In this document: positions 31,544-41,267 of the stretch, in pieces
Layout: the number at the start of each line of letters is the position of its first letter
How positions within the stretch are numbered: the first letter of the stretch is position 1
NCBI GenBank assembly: GCA_946122785.1
Contig: CAMGYJ010000010.1
Location: 9,709,467-9,773,466, forward strand
Direction: 5' to 3'
Source of the DNA: Linum tenue
Taxonomy: Eukaryota > Streptophyta > Magnoliopsida > Malpighiales > Linaceae
Length of the DNA: 64,000 bases
Notes under the pieces: model-generated
The model's input: only the letters and a program-made list of their open reading frames with translations
Database searches by the model: none
Told to the model about the DNA's origin: nothing
Translations under genes and position numbers: made by a program

Positions 31544-34500
31544 ATTGTGCAGGAATTGACCTTAATCATATTGATGGTAGTGGCATCTGCTTCTTTGGCC
31601 CTTGACACATATACAGAGGTGGAACTATGCGTGAACTACTGATCACCACATCATGCAATCCATTTGTTTATATAGTATGGTGTGTTTACAATTTTGGGGA
31701 GTTAATCCTCACTTTGAGGATGGTAATGAGTTTTGCTTGATTATTACGGTGCATATATAGTCTACTATTTTAAGTTTATGGGATAATTGAGTTCCTATTC
31801 AATAAGTGCTTGAAGATAAATGTATGAGAGCCGACTAAGCAATTTGTGACGAGGAACACATTTGGTCAAATTGTGTGGTAATATGGTTGTCTCAACCTGT
31901 GATAGGTTTCGGCTGCTAGTTATGATAGACAAGGTGTTTTCGAAGAACCTAGGCAAAACTATGTGAGGTCATTGTCATTAATTGCCTTGTTTCATTATGA
32001 TTAGTTCATAGCAAATTATGTGACCTATATCATTAACATTTTTTGTTCAATGTCTAGCTGGAGATGCAGTCCATTTGAATAGAAGCAAAAGCAGAGGGGA
32101 AGGTTGTATCAGGCAGCGAGATTTTTCAGAAGGTCCTGAAGAAAAAGGTGAAGTATTGCCCGAAGGAGAACCCAAGATCCGAAAAAGAGTTAGAATGTTT
32201 TGTGTCATGGTGGACAACTTAAAATGTTTGGTTATTCTGAACAAGGAGTTAGACTTCTATGGAAATGGTTGTAATGTTTTGGATCTTTGGTAAGATTTTC
32301 ATTATTAGGTTGCAATGCAGGAAACAATTTAGAATTATAAAAAATTTGAAGCAGGTCAAATGTGGCAATAATGTCATGTCGTCACATTCTGTACATTGCC
32401 TGACAAATTGTTCTCTTGTCATATTAGACACGAGACAAATAAACCACCTTTTCTGACAACCTATAATCGTTATTATATGCAGTTATGAAAAAATATATTC
32501 GTCATAATCTTCAGTTATGACAAAATAATGTCGTCACAATAAACACTTGTGACAAAATATAGTCGTCGCAATATACAGTTAATACAAATATAATCATGTA
32601 ATATGACAACAACCAGATTATGACAACTGTAATGACAAAAATATGTCATAATAACATCTTTATTTGTCACAATAGACTACCCAGAACTTTAGCTATACTA
32701 AATGCAAATGTGACAACCTTGTTTTAAATTTTTGTCACATTTGACCTATCCTAACGGCGATAAAATGACAAACCTTTGTGACAACACTTTTTGTCATATT
32801 ATAATATACCAAAATGGGTATGTAATATGACAAAATTGCCTCGTCATAATAAGCCGAATTTGTTGTAGTGTCGAATCGGAGTTCGGACGGCCACCCACAA
32901 CCAAACTCTAGGTGCTAATACAAAATAAGTGGTTTGCCCTGCATTAACCTAGATAGGAGACAATGAATTGTCTAAGAAAACCCAGCATTCAAGCCTCTTT
33001 CAAAGAAAGGAGGGGCCGGTGGGGGGGGGGGGGTTTCTCTCTACCTAGGTTAGAATGACAATTAGATTGTTAGACTTTCACACAACACAATCATTAATTA
33101 ATAATACCTCCACATCCACATTAAACACAACCACACACAAAGCATTCAATCCATATAAACATTCACATAATTGTAGCTAGGGTTTACAAACACCCAAATG
33201 AATAGGTAGGCTATTCCATAGCTAGGCAAAGGAAAATAAGGAAAAGGAGAGAAAGAATCACGAAGAGATGACAATCTTCCTTCCTCCTTGCTTGAATCTC
33301 CCTTGAGAGGTAAGAATCTTCACTCCTCTAACTTAGGGCAAGCCCAATCTCCTTCTTCCTCCTTTGAATGACACTTTCTCACTCTAGAATAGGAAGAGTA
33401 AACCCTAATCTCTCAACTAAAAACCCTCATTTATTTCGAAAACTAAAACCCTAGAAAAGCTCCCATTTTTCTTCCTTCTGTTACAGACTTTATAGTCTGC
33501 AAAAATCCGCTCGAACACGGCCACGAACACGATCGTGTCCTCTGGTCGTGTTTAATCCCAAGTGTGTTGCGTTTTGCTGTTTGCAAGAAAAAACCATAAC
33601 ACGACCAGTGAACATGGGCGTGTTTAGGCCGTGTTCTTCAAAACTTGACGAAACGCTCCGTTTTTGCCCGACTTCACGGCCTCTTCATTGACTATCCCTG
33701 TCAGAGTGACCGTGATAATCTTTAATCCCAGTGAGATGGTAAAAGCCTTTGGACTCAGCTGCAGATATGGTCTCTGAACACGGGCGTGTTCTGGCCGTGT
33801 TCGTCGAATGGCGAGAATCTTCTCGCGCCTGAAACGATGTCGTGTCCAGGCTGAATGTGTTGAACACGGAGTTTCGGGAACACGGTCGTGTCCCTGGTCG
33901 TGTTCTCTCTTTTTTCTTCATTTCTTGTCATTCTTCCCTCTATTCGTCCCAAAACTTGTCCTCGACCTACCCACACGTGCTAGAACCTGAAATGTATCAA
34001 CAATAGCACACACAACCTAGCGTAAAATAGATCGAGGGACGATTAAATGCAAAGCCAAACTATCAAGAAATGAGGGGTAAAATGTGTACAATTGGACCCG
34101 AATCAATTGGTTAATAGGCCTAGATTTCCTAGATTATAGTTGTAATCCTTAGTCGAATGGATAAGAGAGTTAGGCCACCTAGCTTATTGTTGCTATCTTT
34201 AACTGGTCGACTAAGAGAGTTAGGACTTCCTAACTAGTTGCACCCGCCTCACGGTTTATAAACACATCCTTTACACTAGAGTTTCGTTCATGATTTCTTA
34301 ATACGAGACTAGGGGGAGAAATACTTGGGTGAAGTCCTCTCGTTTAGAATTCTCCGCAATTTAATTTTCTTGCTTGTTTTCATTTGTAGTTTCTTTAGCT
34401 TTAAATAGCCAAAAACCATTTTTCTAGATAATAACTTAAGCAATTGAAGTAGGGGTACATGGACTGGCCCGGGTTTGACAATTAAAACATATTTTCCCTA

Positions 34501-34767
34501 TATTGCACCCGATTAGAGTTTATACTTGGGCTCTAGCCAAGATTATAATCTGCGGTGTAGTCCATGGCGAGTCAAGTTTTTGGTGGCGTTGTCGGGGAAC
34601 CTTACGGTCTATTATCTAGAAAAATTCGCTTAGTGTTACTTTAGCATTTTCTATCTTGCCTTTTTTTTTGTGTTTCATTTGTATTTTGTTTACCACTCTT
34701 CGTCTTGAAGGGTGGTTTGTGTGTGTTTGATTTTCCGTTTTTTTTTTGTGTTTGTAGGTATTGGATC

Positions 34768-36136
34768 ATGGATCCTTATGATTTCATGGGGGTATCGACC
34801 ACCACTCAAGAGTGGTTACCCTGGAACTTCATGGGACGATCAAAATGGGGGAAGTCAAGGATCCGGATTCTACTACCAACTTCCCTTCCCAGAAGATCAA
34901 CCATGCTCATGGGGATACCAAGAAGCTTCCCCATATCAAGAGGGTTTCCCTCCACAACTCGAGGTGATATCCAAGTTGGAGTTGGCCATGAAGGTGTTTG
35001 TAGGACAAACCTCAACACCATGTGCCACTCCACAACCGGAGCCAAAGAGCAAATTGGAGCTCATGATGTAGCGATGTGCCCGGGGCACAGATGAAGGGTG
35101 CTCTGGCATGGACCTCCCAATAGCCGAAATTTCCGACTCAACCTTTCTACGGGAATCGGAGGAGCTCCTTCGACACACTAAGAGGCTAGGAGGCCTTGTT
35201 GAGAAAACATGTGCACTACTTGGTCACAATAGTGTCCTACCATTTGAAGGAATAAATGAAGTTGGAGAGGCGAGTGATGAGAACTTTGGAAGAACGAGCC
35301 CCAACATGGATTTCCAACCCCTCCCTCCTCCCGGTTTGACACTAGAAGAGAAGGTGGAACGAGCTTGTGCACAACATCACCTCTCACAATTGGAAGAAGA
35401 AGTGGAGGTTAGAGGGGAGGTTAATGAAGACTATGTGGAACGAGAAGTACTCATCCCGGAGAGCTCCCGTGGTGAGGATGATTAAGAGTGTCTCATTGGT
35501 GACTCTCATCACTTTGCCCTTCCCGAGACCAACTTCGAAGACCAAGTCACAAGGGAAGAAGAGCAAGAGAATCTTTTCCATGATCTTGAATGGTATCTTG
35601 CCCTCCAAACTGGGCTTGAAGACATGAATGGGAAGGTGAGAGAAGAGAGAGAGGAAGAGAGAAGTAAGTTTGTGGAAGAGAAGTGAAAATTGAAGAAAGG
35701 GAAGATCTCGATTGTTCCCAAGGGGAGGAAATTGAAGCATAAGGAAGGGAGGTTGAGGAAGAAGAAGAAGAAGGATAAAGTGGCATTCAAGATGAGGATG
35801 AGGTCGAGGTGGATGAAGCATCCACAAGTTACAAGTGCTACCAATGCTTTCTACCCGACATTGACGCGCTTCTCGAGAAGGTCCCATCTGCGGCTCTTTG
35901 CCAAGCCAAACAAACCATCAACGATCTCTCTTGGTGGATACGATGGAGGTAAATCAATGATGCACTACATGGTGTGGGGCAAAGAGAAGAAAGAAGAAGA
36001 GGCCTCGTGGGTGGAGCCTCAAAGCCACTCAAGTTCACGAGCCTTCAATCATGGATGCGTCCAATTCTCATGGCTTGAGACTTCAAAGAGTTCCTCGGAT
36101 GGAACGAAGCTTAATGAGAAACCGTCTAGCTTATGA
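34768..36136 (+). pseudogene. Degenerate retroelement ORF of unknown function
   Basis: Open pieces alternate between frames: 34768-35070 (GYPGTSWDDQNGGSQGSGFY, PQLEVISKLELAM), 35108-35485 (LLRHTKRLGGLVEKT, GLTLEEKVERACAQHHLSQL, REVLIPESSRGEDD), then a Lys/Glu-rich segment to about 35780, and finally CFLPDIDALLEKVPSAALCQ and TINDLSWWIRW before the end at the hairpin, which in this frame encodes LLGGNPT. It lies where gag would be, after the primer site, but I see no Retrotrans_gag core or zinc knuckle. Role unknown; a coiled, charged structural protein is possible. Several stops and shifts. Confidence 0.5.
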
Positions 36137-36152
36137 CGTAAAAGTAGCGCTT

Positions 36153-36170
36153 GTTGGGAGGCAACCCAAC
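36153..36170 (+). other. Conserved hairpin GTTGGG-AGGCAA-CCCAAC
   Basis: Counterpart of 22473-22490. The loop is identical and the third stem pair is T-A here and G-C there, so pairing is kept despite change on both sides. It is preceded by AGCGCTT here and by AAGCACTT there. Confidence 0.65.
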
Positions 36171-36354
36171 GTAGGTTTGTATTTGTTTTTATGTTAAGTA
36201 CTACTATTGTGTAATAACCTCACCTTGCGTGAGTATGTGTGTGTTGTTTGTTTTTGTCTCCTTGAATCTCTCTCCTCTTCATCTTTGGCCCAATCATATC
36301 CCGACTTTCACTCATCAAGCTATGCAGTAACATCGTTCTGCCTCCTTATTTTAC

Positions 36355-36410
36355 GCCATTGAGGGCAATGTCGAGCTTAAGTGTGTGTGTGTGTGGGGAG
36401 GGGGGGTATA
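36355..36410 (+). other. Internal polypurine-like module with GT repeat
   Basis: CCATTGAGGGCAATGTCGAG then CTTAAGTGTG, followed by a GT run and GGGGAGGGGGG. Homologous to 22177-22212. The GT run is an expansion specific to this copy. Confidence 0.5.
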
Positions 36411-36441
36411 GTTTATATATGCTTGTGTTTGTGATTGAGTC

Positions 36442-36491
36442 CTTGGAGCCTAGATGTATGCCCAAATTTTAAAAAATTTGAGGGCTCCAAG
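36442..36491 (+). other. Conserved hairpin CTTGGAGCC/GGCTCCAAG
   Basis: Nine-base arms with an inner AAATTTT/AAAATTT-type inverted word. Counterpart of 22094-22141, with the same position relative to the polypurine-like module. Confidence 0.6.
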
Positions 36492-37439
36492 CAATGCATG
36501 TTCATTGTGGTCGGTTTATTGGAGAATCTTGTGTTTATTGGCATTGACTTTGGATTGATTACTTGCGATTGAGTGCAACATAATATGATGATTGAGATAT
36601 GCATTAGGTTTGTGCAAGTGCTTAGTTCTCATATGCATGCAAATAGATGTATGCCTTGACTTAAGTACTCATTAATTGCAATTGCCATGCATCAAAATTT
36701 ATGAAATTGGAATGGATGATTGAGCGATTAGGTAGCCATGTGAGATTTGTGTCGATAGTTTTTTTCATGTGTGATAGATCCCTCTTACAATAGTGAGTAA
36801 CATTCACGTTGTCATTAGCGAGTATGATGGAGGCATAGGATTAGTCCACGCCCAAAAAGTTGATTGTCCCGAGACATTTTATACCCTAGTCAACCCCTTT
36901 GAGTATGATCTTTTGCTACTTGAGCTTAATTGAGATTTATAGAGTGACCCTTATCTTTCTTCGTGTCTAAACTATTGTGAGTCATCCTTGAGTCTCGGAG
37001 CTCTCGTCACTCGAGTGTTGCAGGCGTGGATCTTGGGAGGGGTATGCGCGTAGGCTACGTGCAAGGGAAGGGAGATGATTTGGTGTTTAAACTTTAAAGG
37101 AAGAAATGAGGTTTTGGAGAAGGAAGAAAGGTTTTGTACGTGTGAAGTATGGGAAAGAAGAAGAATAGGGTTTGGGGAAGGGAACTCGACAGAGAGAGAG
37201 AAGAAATGAGGAGGGGATTGCACCAAAATATTGTGATTATGCTTAATGATCTCTCCCATCAATCACTCCCTAAATATAATGAAATTCCTTCTATAACTAC
37301 CCGGATTTATCCCCATAATTATTCTCCCCAAATCCCTTAATCAAATCCTCTCAATATCACTAATTATCCAAAACATCTATATATCGAGAAAGGTGCAAGA
37401 ATTGAAAATGCTGAAAATAATCCTGCAACAATCCACCAC

Positions 37440-40238
37440 TTCAGAGCGACCTTGCCCTCAAGGTTGCATTTCGCCGTTAGCCTTGCTCGCCTCCGCTTCC
37501 GCTTCGTCGGCTTCATCCTCAAAAGTTCCCACAAGTAGCATCAAATTGGCGTTAGCGCAACGGTGGCCTATAGTGAACCTTTCGTCACAGTTATAGCATT
37601 TGCCATCGCGCCGTTTCTTGTCCATCTCGGCCGGAGTTAACCAAACAAACCCTCATGGAGTGAGTCGAGGTCTGGTCCGTCCGGTTAGCCCGCTACCTCC
37701 TGTCCCGGCCGCTCCTACTCCGCCCGCGGAACAAGTTCCGTTGGTCCCGGTTCCCACGATCCCTGCAGCCACAGCGCCACCGCCACTATTCATCATGGTT
37801 GATCCACCTTCGCCGCCGGCACCACTCCCTCCACCTCCAGATTTAAATGGCCTGGCACTTGCCTTCTGCCCGACCAACTCTTCTTCCTTTCTCTTTGCTA
37901 TTCGGAAGGTGGTTCGAAGCGAGTTTGACTCGAACACCTTTTCTGCTTAAGCGGGCCAAACAAATCTCGACTAGTGTGTCCTCTGGAATACCATAGAAAA
38001 GGTTACCCAAGTGCTCAAATTCGAATTGAAACTCACTTACAGTGCTCGTCTGCTCAAGCTTGACCAGCTGTTCAGAAGCCGACCCATCCGTCACGTTGAA
38101 TCGTATGCCGAATTTCTCCTTGAACTGCTCCCAAGTGATCTCCTGCCCAGCTGTGGCATAAGCTCGCTCCATCCACTCCCACCATTTTTGTGCGCCCACG
38201 TCGAGATAGAAGGCTGCCAGATGCGTCTTCAGTTCCTCCTTGGTTCCTTGGTGTAAAAACCAAAGGTCAGCTCGTGATAGCCACGCGTCTGCGTCCTCCA
38301 ATCCTAAAAACCTCGCGAACTCAATTACTGGTGGTTTGATCCGAAACATGATCTCTTCGCCACCGTTCTTGTAGTAATCTCCTTCGCCCCCGTACTTTGC
38401 GCAGCCATAGGCGCCATGGTGTCGTCCAGGCTCGATCACCTCCCATCTGTCATCACCTTCCATTTCCACCACATCATTTTCGTTCCTCCCGTAGCCTCGA
38501 CCTCCCACGAAGCTGTCGCTGCCTCGGATGGGACCTCGCGCCTTGGGTGTGCCGAGAGCGGAGAATTTCTCATTTGATATGATCCCAAATGGTCCATTAT
38601 ACACGTTTAATTTACTTGACGAAGAAGCTAACGAAGTTGAGAAGAAGAAGGGCAGAATTTGGCTAAGTCAAATCCGTGTTCAGGGTACATACTTTGGAAG
38701 CATGGTTCTCTCAATTGGCTTGGTGGAAATTCAATTTTAAGGGTTTATTTTATATATAAAGTTACCATGTTTCCAATGGTATACTTTTTGGTACCATACG
38801 ATGTCATTAAGGTTGTTTTCCAAGGCCTCAAAGTTAATACCTCAAAACTGGAAAACTGTCAGAAAATGGTTAAGTCTGGAAACGTGTTCGTGAGGCCTAC
38901 TTTGGAGCTCAATTCAAGGAGCATGGATCTGATTCGAGATCAAAGGCTTATACAACATGAAACTAGGTATGTTTATCTACCAAGGGAAGGAATTGGATGA
39001 AGGATTGAAGTTCTGGAAGGGCTCGAACGAAAGCTCCAAATATAGTATCGAGGCTACATTTTCTGTCTTCGGAATTCAGCAAAATCCGAATCCTTCTCGG
39101 ATTAGGATGAGGGGACTGTTTGTGTTTAATTCCTTTTTGTTGTTGATTTTGGATTTCTTTTCCTAGTAGAATGTAGTAAGAACTTTTCTAAGAGTGTTAG
39201 GACTAGCTGAGTCTATTTAAGTAGCTTTGATTTGTTGTAATCTGCAGTATAGAGTTGATTAAATTGAACACAAACCGAGTGTTTGAGTTCTTGATTTGCG
39301 TCTTGAGATTTTTACCATTGTCATTAGCTTTGAGTGGATTCCTTAGCTAATTACAAGACACTTGTGAGGCAATTCTGAGTGGATTCCAGAATCGTTTAGC
39401 AAGTTCACTTATCAATCGATAAATCACCTCGATTGTGGCGAGAATTCTACCTATCCATCATCTATTGTTCGGTTGTTTGTGTGAGCTGCGTATTCTGATA
39501 AAAAAAAGCACCCCCTGGTGCTTTATCGTCGTTCCCCTCTCGATTACCACATTGTGGTCAGAATCCCTCGCGGCTCGCTTCCCGTGCTCCGTTGCTTGCT
39601 TCCCGTGCTCCTCCACCCGCTCGACCCGCTCATGCTCAGGGCCTGTCGTTAGATCCATGACCCCAACCGTACTTATCATGGCGGCTGCCTCGAGCCGCAG
39701 CCTGCCCCGAGAACCAGTGGGACCCGCCCTACTTTGACCCACTCTTCGGTCATTGCTCTCCCTGCGCCAGCTTACCCCGGTTCCTTGGCAGCACCAAGAC
39801 GTTCTCGGGTAATGGTAGGACTCCCTCGTCCATTTTATTTTCGTTCCGGGCCGTCGTCGCCGAGCCTTCACTCTTTTTTTCACCGGTGTCTTCATCGCTG
39901 TTGGGGGAGTTACGACGCTCATCCATGACCGGGATCACGAGAGGAGGTGTCGTAGTGGTGGTAGTCAGCCCGCCTATGCGGCCATTGCCGGCTCTCACCT
40001 CAGCCAGGATCTGGCCTAACACCTTGGCGAGCCCACTGAGCCCCGCCTTCATGGTCCCTTCCACCTCTTTTGCCGTTCGACTCGCGTGCTCCATATGATA
40101 TTCTAGTTGTTCACTGAATTGTGAGAGCTTCTTTTCTGATTCACTCTGCTTTGCGGCCACCGCATGGAGTTGAGCCATGACAGCCTCCACGTCGATCTCG
40201 TCATTCACGGCTCCGTCTTTGCCTGACTTCTTCGACAT
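37440..40238 (-). pseudogene. Gypsy gag with zinc knuckle, interrupted
   Basis: Starts at ATG 40238 (MSKKSGKDGAVNDEIDVEAV) with a coiled region to about 40000, then an acidic linker to about 39750. After a stop and the inserted LTR-like segment, the Retrotrans_gag core is open at 37843-38574: PPVIEFARFLGLEDADAWLS, YLDVGAQKWWEWMERAY, ITWEQFKEKFGIRF. A zinc knuckle follows at about 37560-37620 (CYNCDERFTIGHRC). The frame ends near 37440 with no protease. The N-terminal coil and zinc knuckle match those of the element at 60068-62155, so the two belong to one family. Confidence 0.8.
38575..39426 (+). repeat. LTR-like insertion in gag
   Basis: Separates the gag N-terminus from its core. It runs from TGATATGATCCC to CGATAAATCA and has promoter-like GTCTATTTAAGTAGC near 39214 and a transition to GATTTGTTGTAATC, which suggests a solo LTR in plus orientation. 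No target duplication is clear with these ends. GAGAATT occurs just outside on both sides (38561 and 39441 areas) and may mark other boundaries. A plus-strand open frame at 38659-39000 has no known domain. Confidence 0.45.
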
Positions 40239-40744
40239 CTATCTAGTCGTAGTTGGCATACACCACTCAACCAGGCTGCGATACCAATTTGTTGCAGGCA
40301 TGGATCTTGGGAGGGGTATGCGCGTAGGCTACGTGCAAGGGAAGGGAGTTGATTTGGTGTTTAAAGGAAAAAAGGAGGTTTTGGAGAAGGAAGAAGGGTT
40401 CTGTACATGTGAAGTATGGGAAAGAAGAAGAATAGGGTTTGGGGAAGGGAACTCGGCAGAGAGAGTAGGCCCTCCACTTTCATGATCTACAACTCAGAGT
40501 TAAAATTAAAACTACATATGAAAACAAACATACATTCCCAATTTAATAGATCAATATGTAATGTAAACTTACTCCTTGCTTTTCGAAAAGACTCTTAGAT
40601 TCATCTTCTTCGCTATCAGCACTAAATAATCATTTTCTTACTTAATGATCCTTCTGTGGAGTGGTGTAGGAGTCCCTTTCATATCGAGGTTTCTTGTACT
40701 TAGGAGAGGAACAATTGTTGGCTACCAAACGTTGTTTTACTCTG

Positions 40745-41173
40745 TCAATCATATAAACAAAAGAAATTAGCATTAATAATAGTAATACTAATATCTTCAC
40801 TCACATATGAATATACTTTCACCTTCAACTTTTCGTCTTTCAATAAACCGTCTATACTTTGGTAGCAATTCGCAGAGTCATTATGGTCTTCCTCCTCTTC
40901 ATCAAAGTCAAATTTCTTTTTGGTACCATCTTTTCCTCCCTTCTCTATTCGTTTTGCACGTATTTCTTTGATAGCACCATCTAGCCTCTCAAAACCATCA
41001 TGCATCATCTCAGTCATATCTATCAATCGAACTAACAACTGCTCCAGTGTATCATGCATGGACTTTTGATACTCATTGAATTCTTTTCGACAAACCACCA
41101 TCTTCTCTTGTGTAGCTTTCAACACTTTCATAATTTCACCCTTATCGTGTTGTTGTTTCTCATCATGCGCCAT
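40745..41173 (-). CDS. Hypothetical coiled-coil protein fragment
   Basis: Begins at ATG 41173 (MAHDEKQQHDKGEIMKVLKA) and is open for 142 codons. It is mostly helical and charged: heptad-like EFNEYQKSMHDTLEQLLVRL, then MMHDGFERLDGAIKEI, then an acidic DFDEEEEDHNDS. A donor-like site follows KLKVKVYS, and a continuation (VKQRLVANNCSSPKYKKPRY) can be read at about 40655-40745 in another frame, so a spliced product is possible. No family recognised. It lies next to the palindrome array and is probably a transposon accessory ORF. Confidence 0.35.
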   Translation of the reverse strand: MAHDEKQQHDKGEIMKVLKATQEKMVVCRKEFNEYQKSMHDTLEQLLVRLIDMTEMMHDGFERLDGAIKEIRAKRIEKGGKDGTKKKFDFDEEEEDHNDSANCYQSIDGLLKDEKLKVKVYSYVSEDISITIINANFFCLYD

Positions 41174-41267
41174 CGTCTAATCAATTAGAGGAAAAATTCA
41201 AATCAAAATTCAACTCCAAATTTTACAAATGACCAACAATAGAGACATGGTCGAACTGAAAAATTAT

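Larger units (their letters stand above)
29261..32870. mobile_element. Non-autonomous CACTA (En/Spm) element with captured gene exons
   Basis: 3610 bp with perfect 15-bp terminal inverted repeats, CACTACAACAAATTC. About 550 nt at each end is packed with TATGACAAA / TTTGTCATA-type words in both orientations, the usual subterminal repeats of CACTA elements. The adjacent 3-bp flanks (CAA and TCG) do not match, so a target duplication is not confirmed. There is no transposase. The interior (29830-32080) contains plant gene sequence, including exons of an ERECTA-like receptor kinase, and a small hAT-like insertion. It sits inside a solo LTR. Confidence 0.88.
28789..34105 (-). repeat. Solo LTR of a Tat/Athila-like family, split by a CACTA element
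   Basis: Begins TGACTCACC at 28789 and ends GGACCCGAATCA at 34105, flanked on both sides by ATTGG (28784-28788 and 34106-34110), a perfect 5-bp duplication. Removing the CACTA element 29261-32870 leaves about 1.7 kb. There is no internal region, so it formed by LTR-LTR recombination. The orientation is minus by comparison with the LTR at 25527-26889. It shares the box ACACAACCTAGCG (34010-34022) and carries a GAACACG/CGTGTTC palindrome array at 33500-33905. Confidence 0.88.
28490..34574 (+). repeat. 5' LTR of a plus-strand retroelement, split by a solo LTR
   Basis: Right of the solo LTR, the segment 34111-34574 ends in GGCGAGTCA directly before a degenerate tRNA-Asp primer site. The left part is 28490-28788, probably starting TGTAAGAACATGAC. 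Joined length would be about 760 nt. It contains a duplicated word TAAGAGAGTTAGG (34162 and 34208 areas) and a TATA-like TTTATAAACAC near 34254. The exact start is uncertain, and no matching 3' LTR was found in the window. Confidence 0.55.
34575..37015 (+). mobile_element. Internal region of a non-autonomous plus-strand retroelement
   Basis: Starts with a primer site at 34581-34598 (TGGTGGCGTTGTCGGGGA), three mismatches from the tRNA-Asp complement. A degenerate coding region (34760-36140) follows, then the hairpin at 36153-36170, the polypurine-like module at 36355-36406, the second hairpin at 36442-36491, and the block shared with positions 1-240. The order is the same as in 19293-26889, although the coding parts do not look alike. 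The 3' end is cut at 37015 by the LTR of another element. No RT or integrase. Confidence 0.75.
37016..40467 (-). mobile_element. Gag-only (TR-GAG-like) gypsy retroelement, 5' LTR truncated
   Basis: The 3' LTR is 37016-37430 (TGTTGCAGG...CCTGCAACA, 415 nt). The 5' LTR is at 40290-40467 and keeps only 178 nt, ending abruptly at a switch to other sequence. The primer site next to it, read on minus, is TGGTATCGCAGCCTGG, close to the initiator-Met tRNA complement. The inside encodes gag but no protease, RT or integrase. A segment of LTR-like sequence at 38575-39426 is inserted within it. It lies inside the retroelement to its left, breaking that element's 3' end. Target duplication cannot be checked because of the truncation. 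Confidence 0.82.

Noticed and set aside
33012..33034. G-run in the solo LTR as a quadruplex or regulatory site
   Set aside because: A single homopolymer run; it may be an assembly artefact and no repeated G-tract pattern supports a designed structure.
38561..39447. GAGAATT on both sides as the target duplication of the LTR-like insertion in gag
   Set aside because: With these boundaries the inserted sequence would not start TG and end CA; kept only as a possibility in the feature entry.
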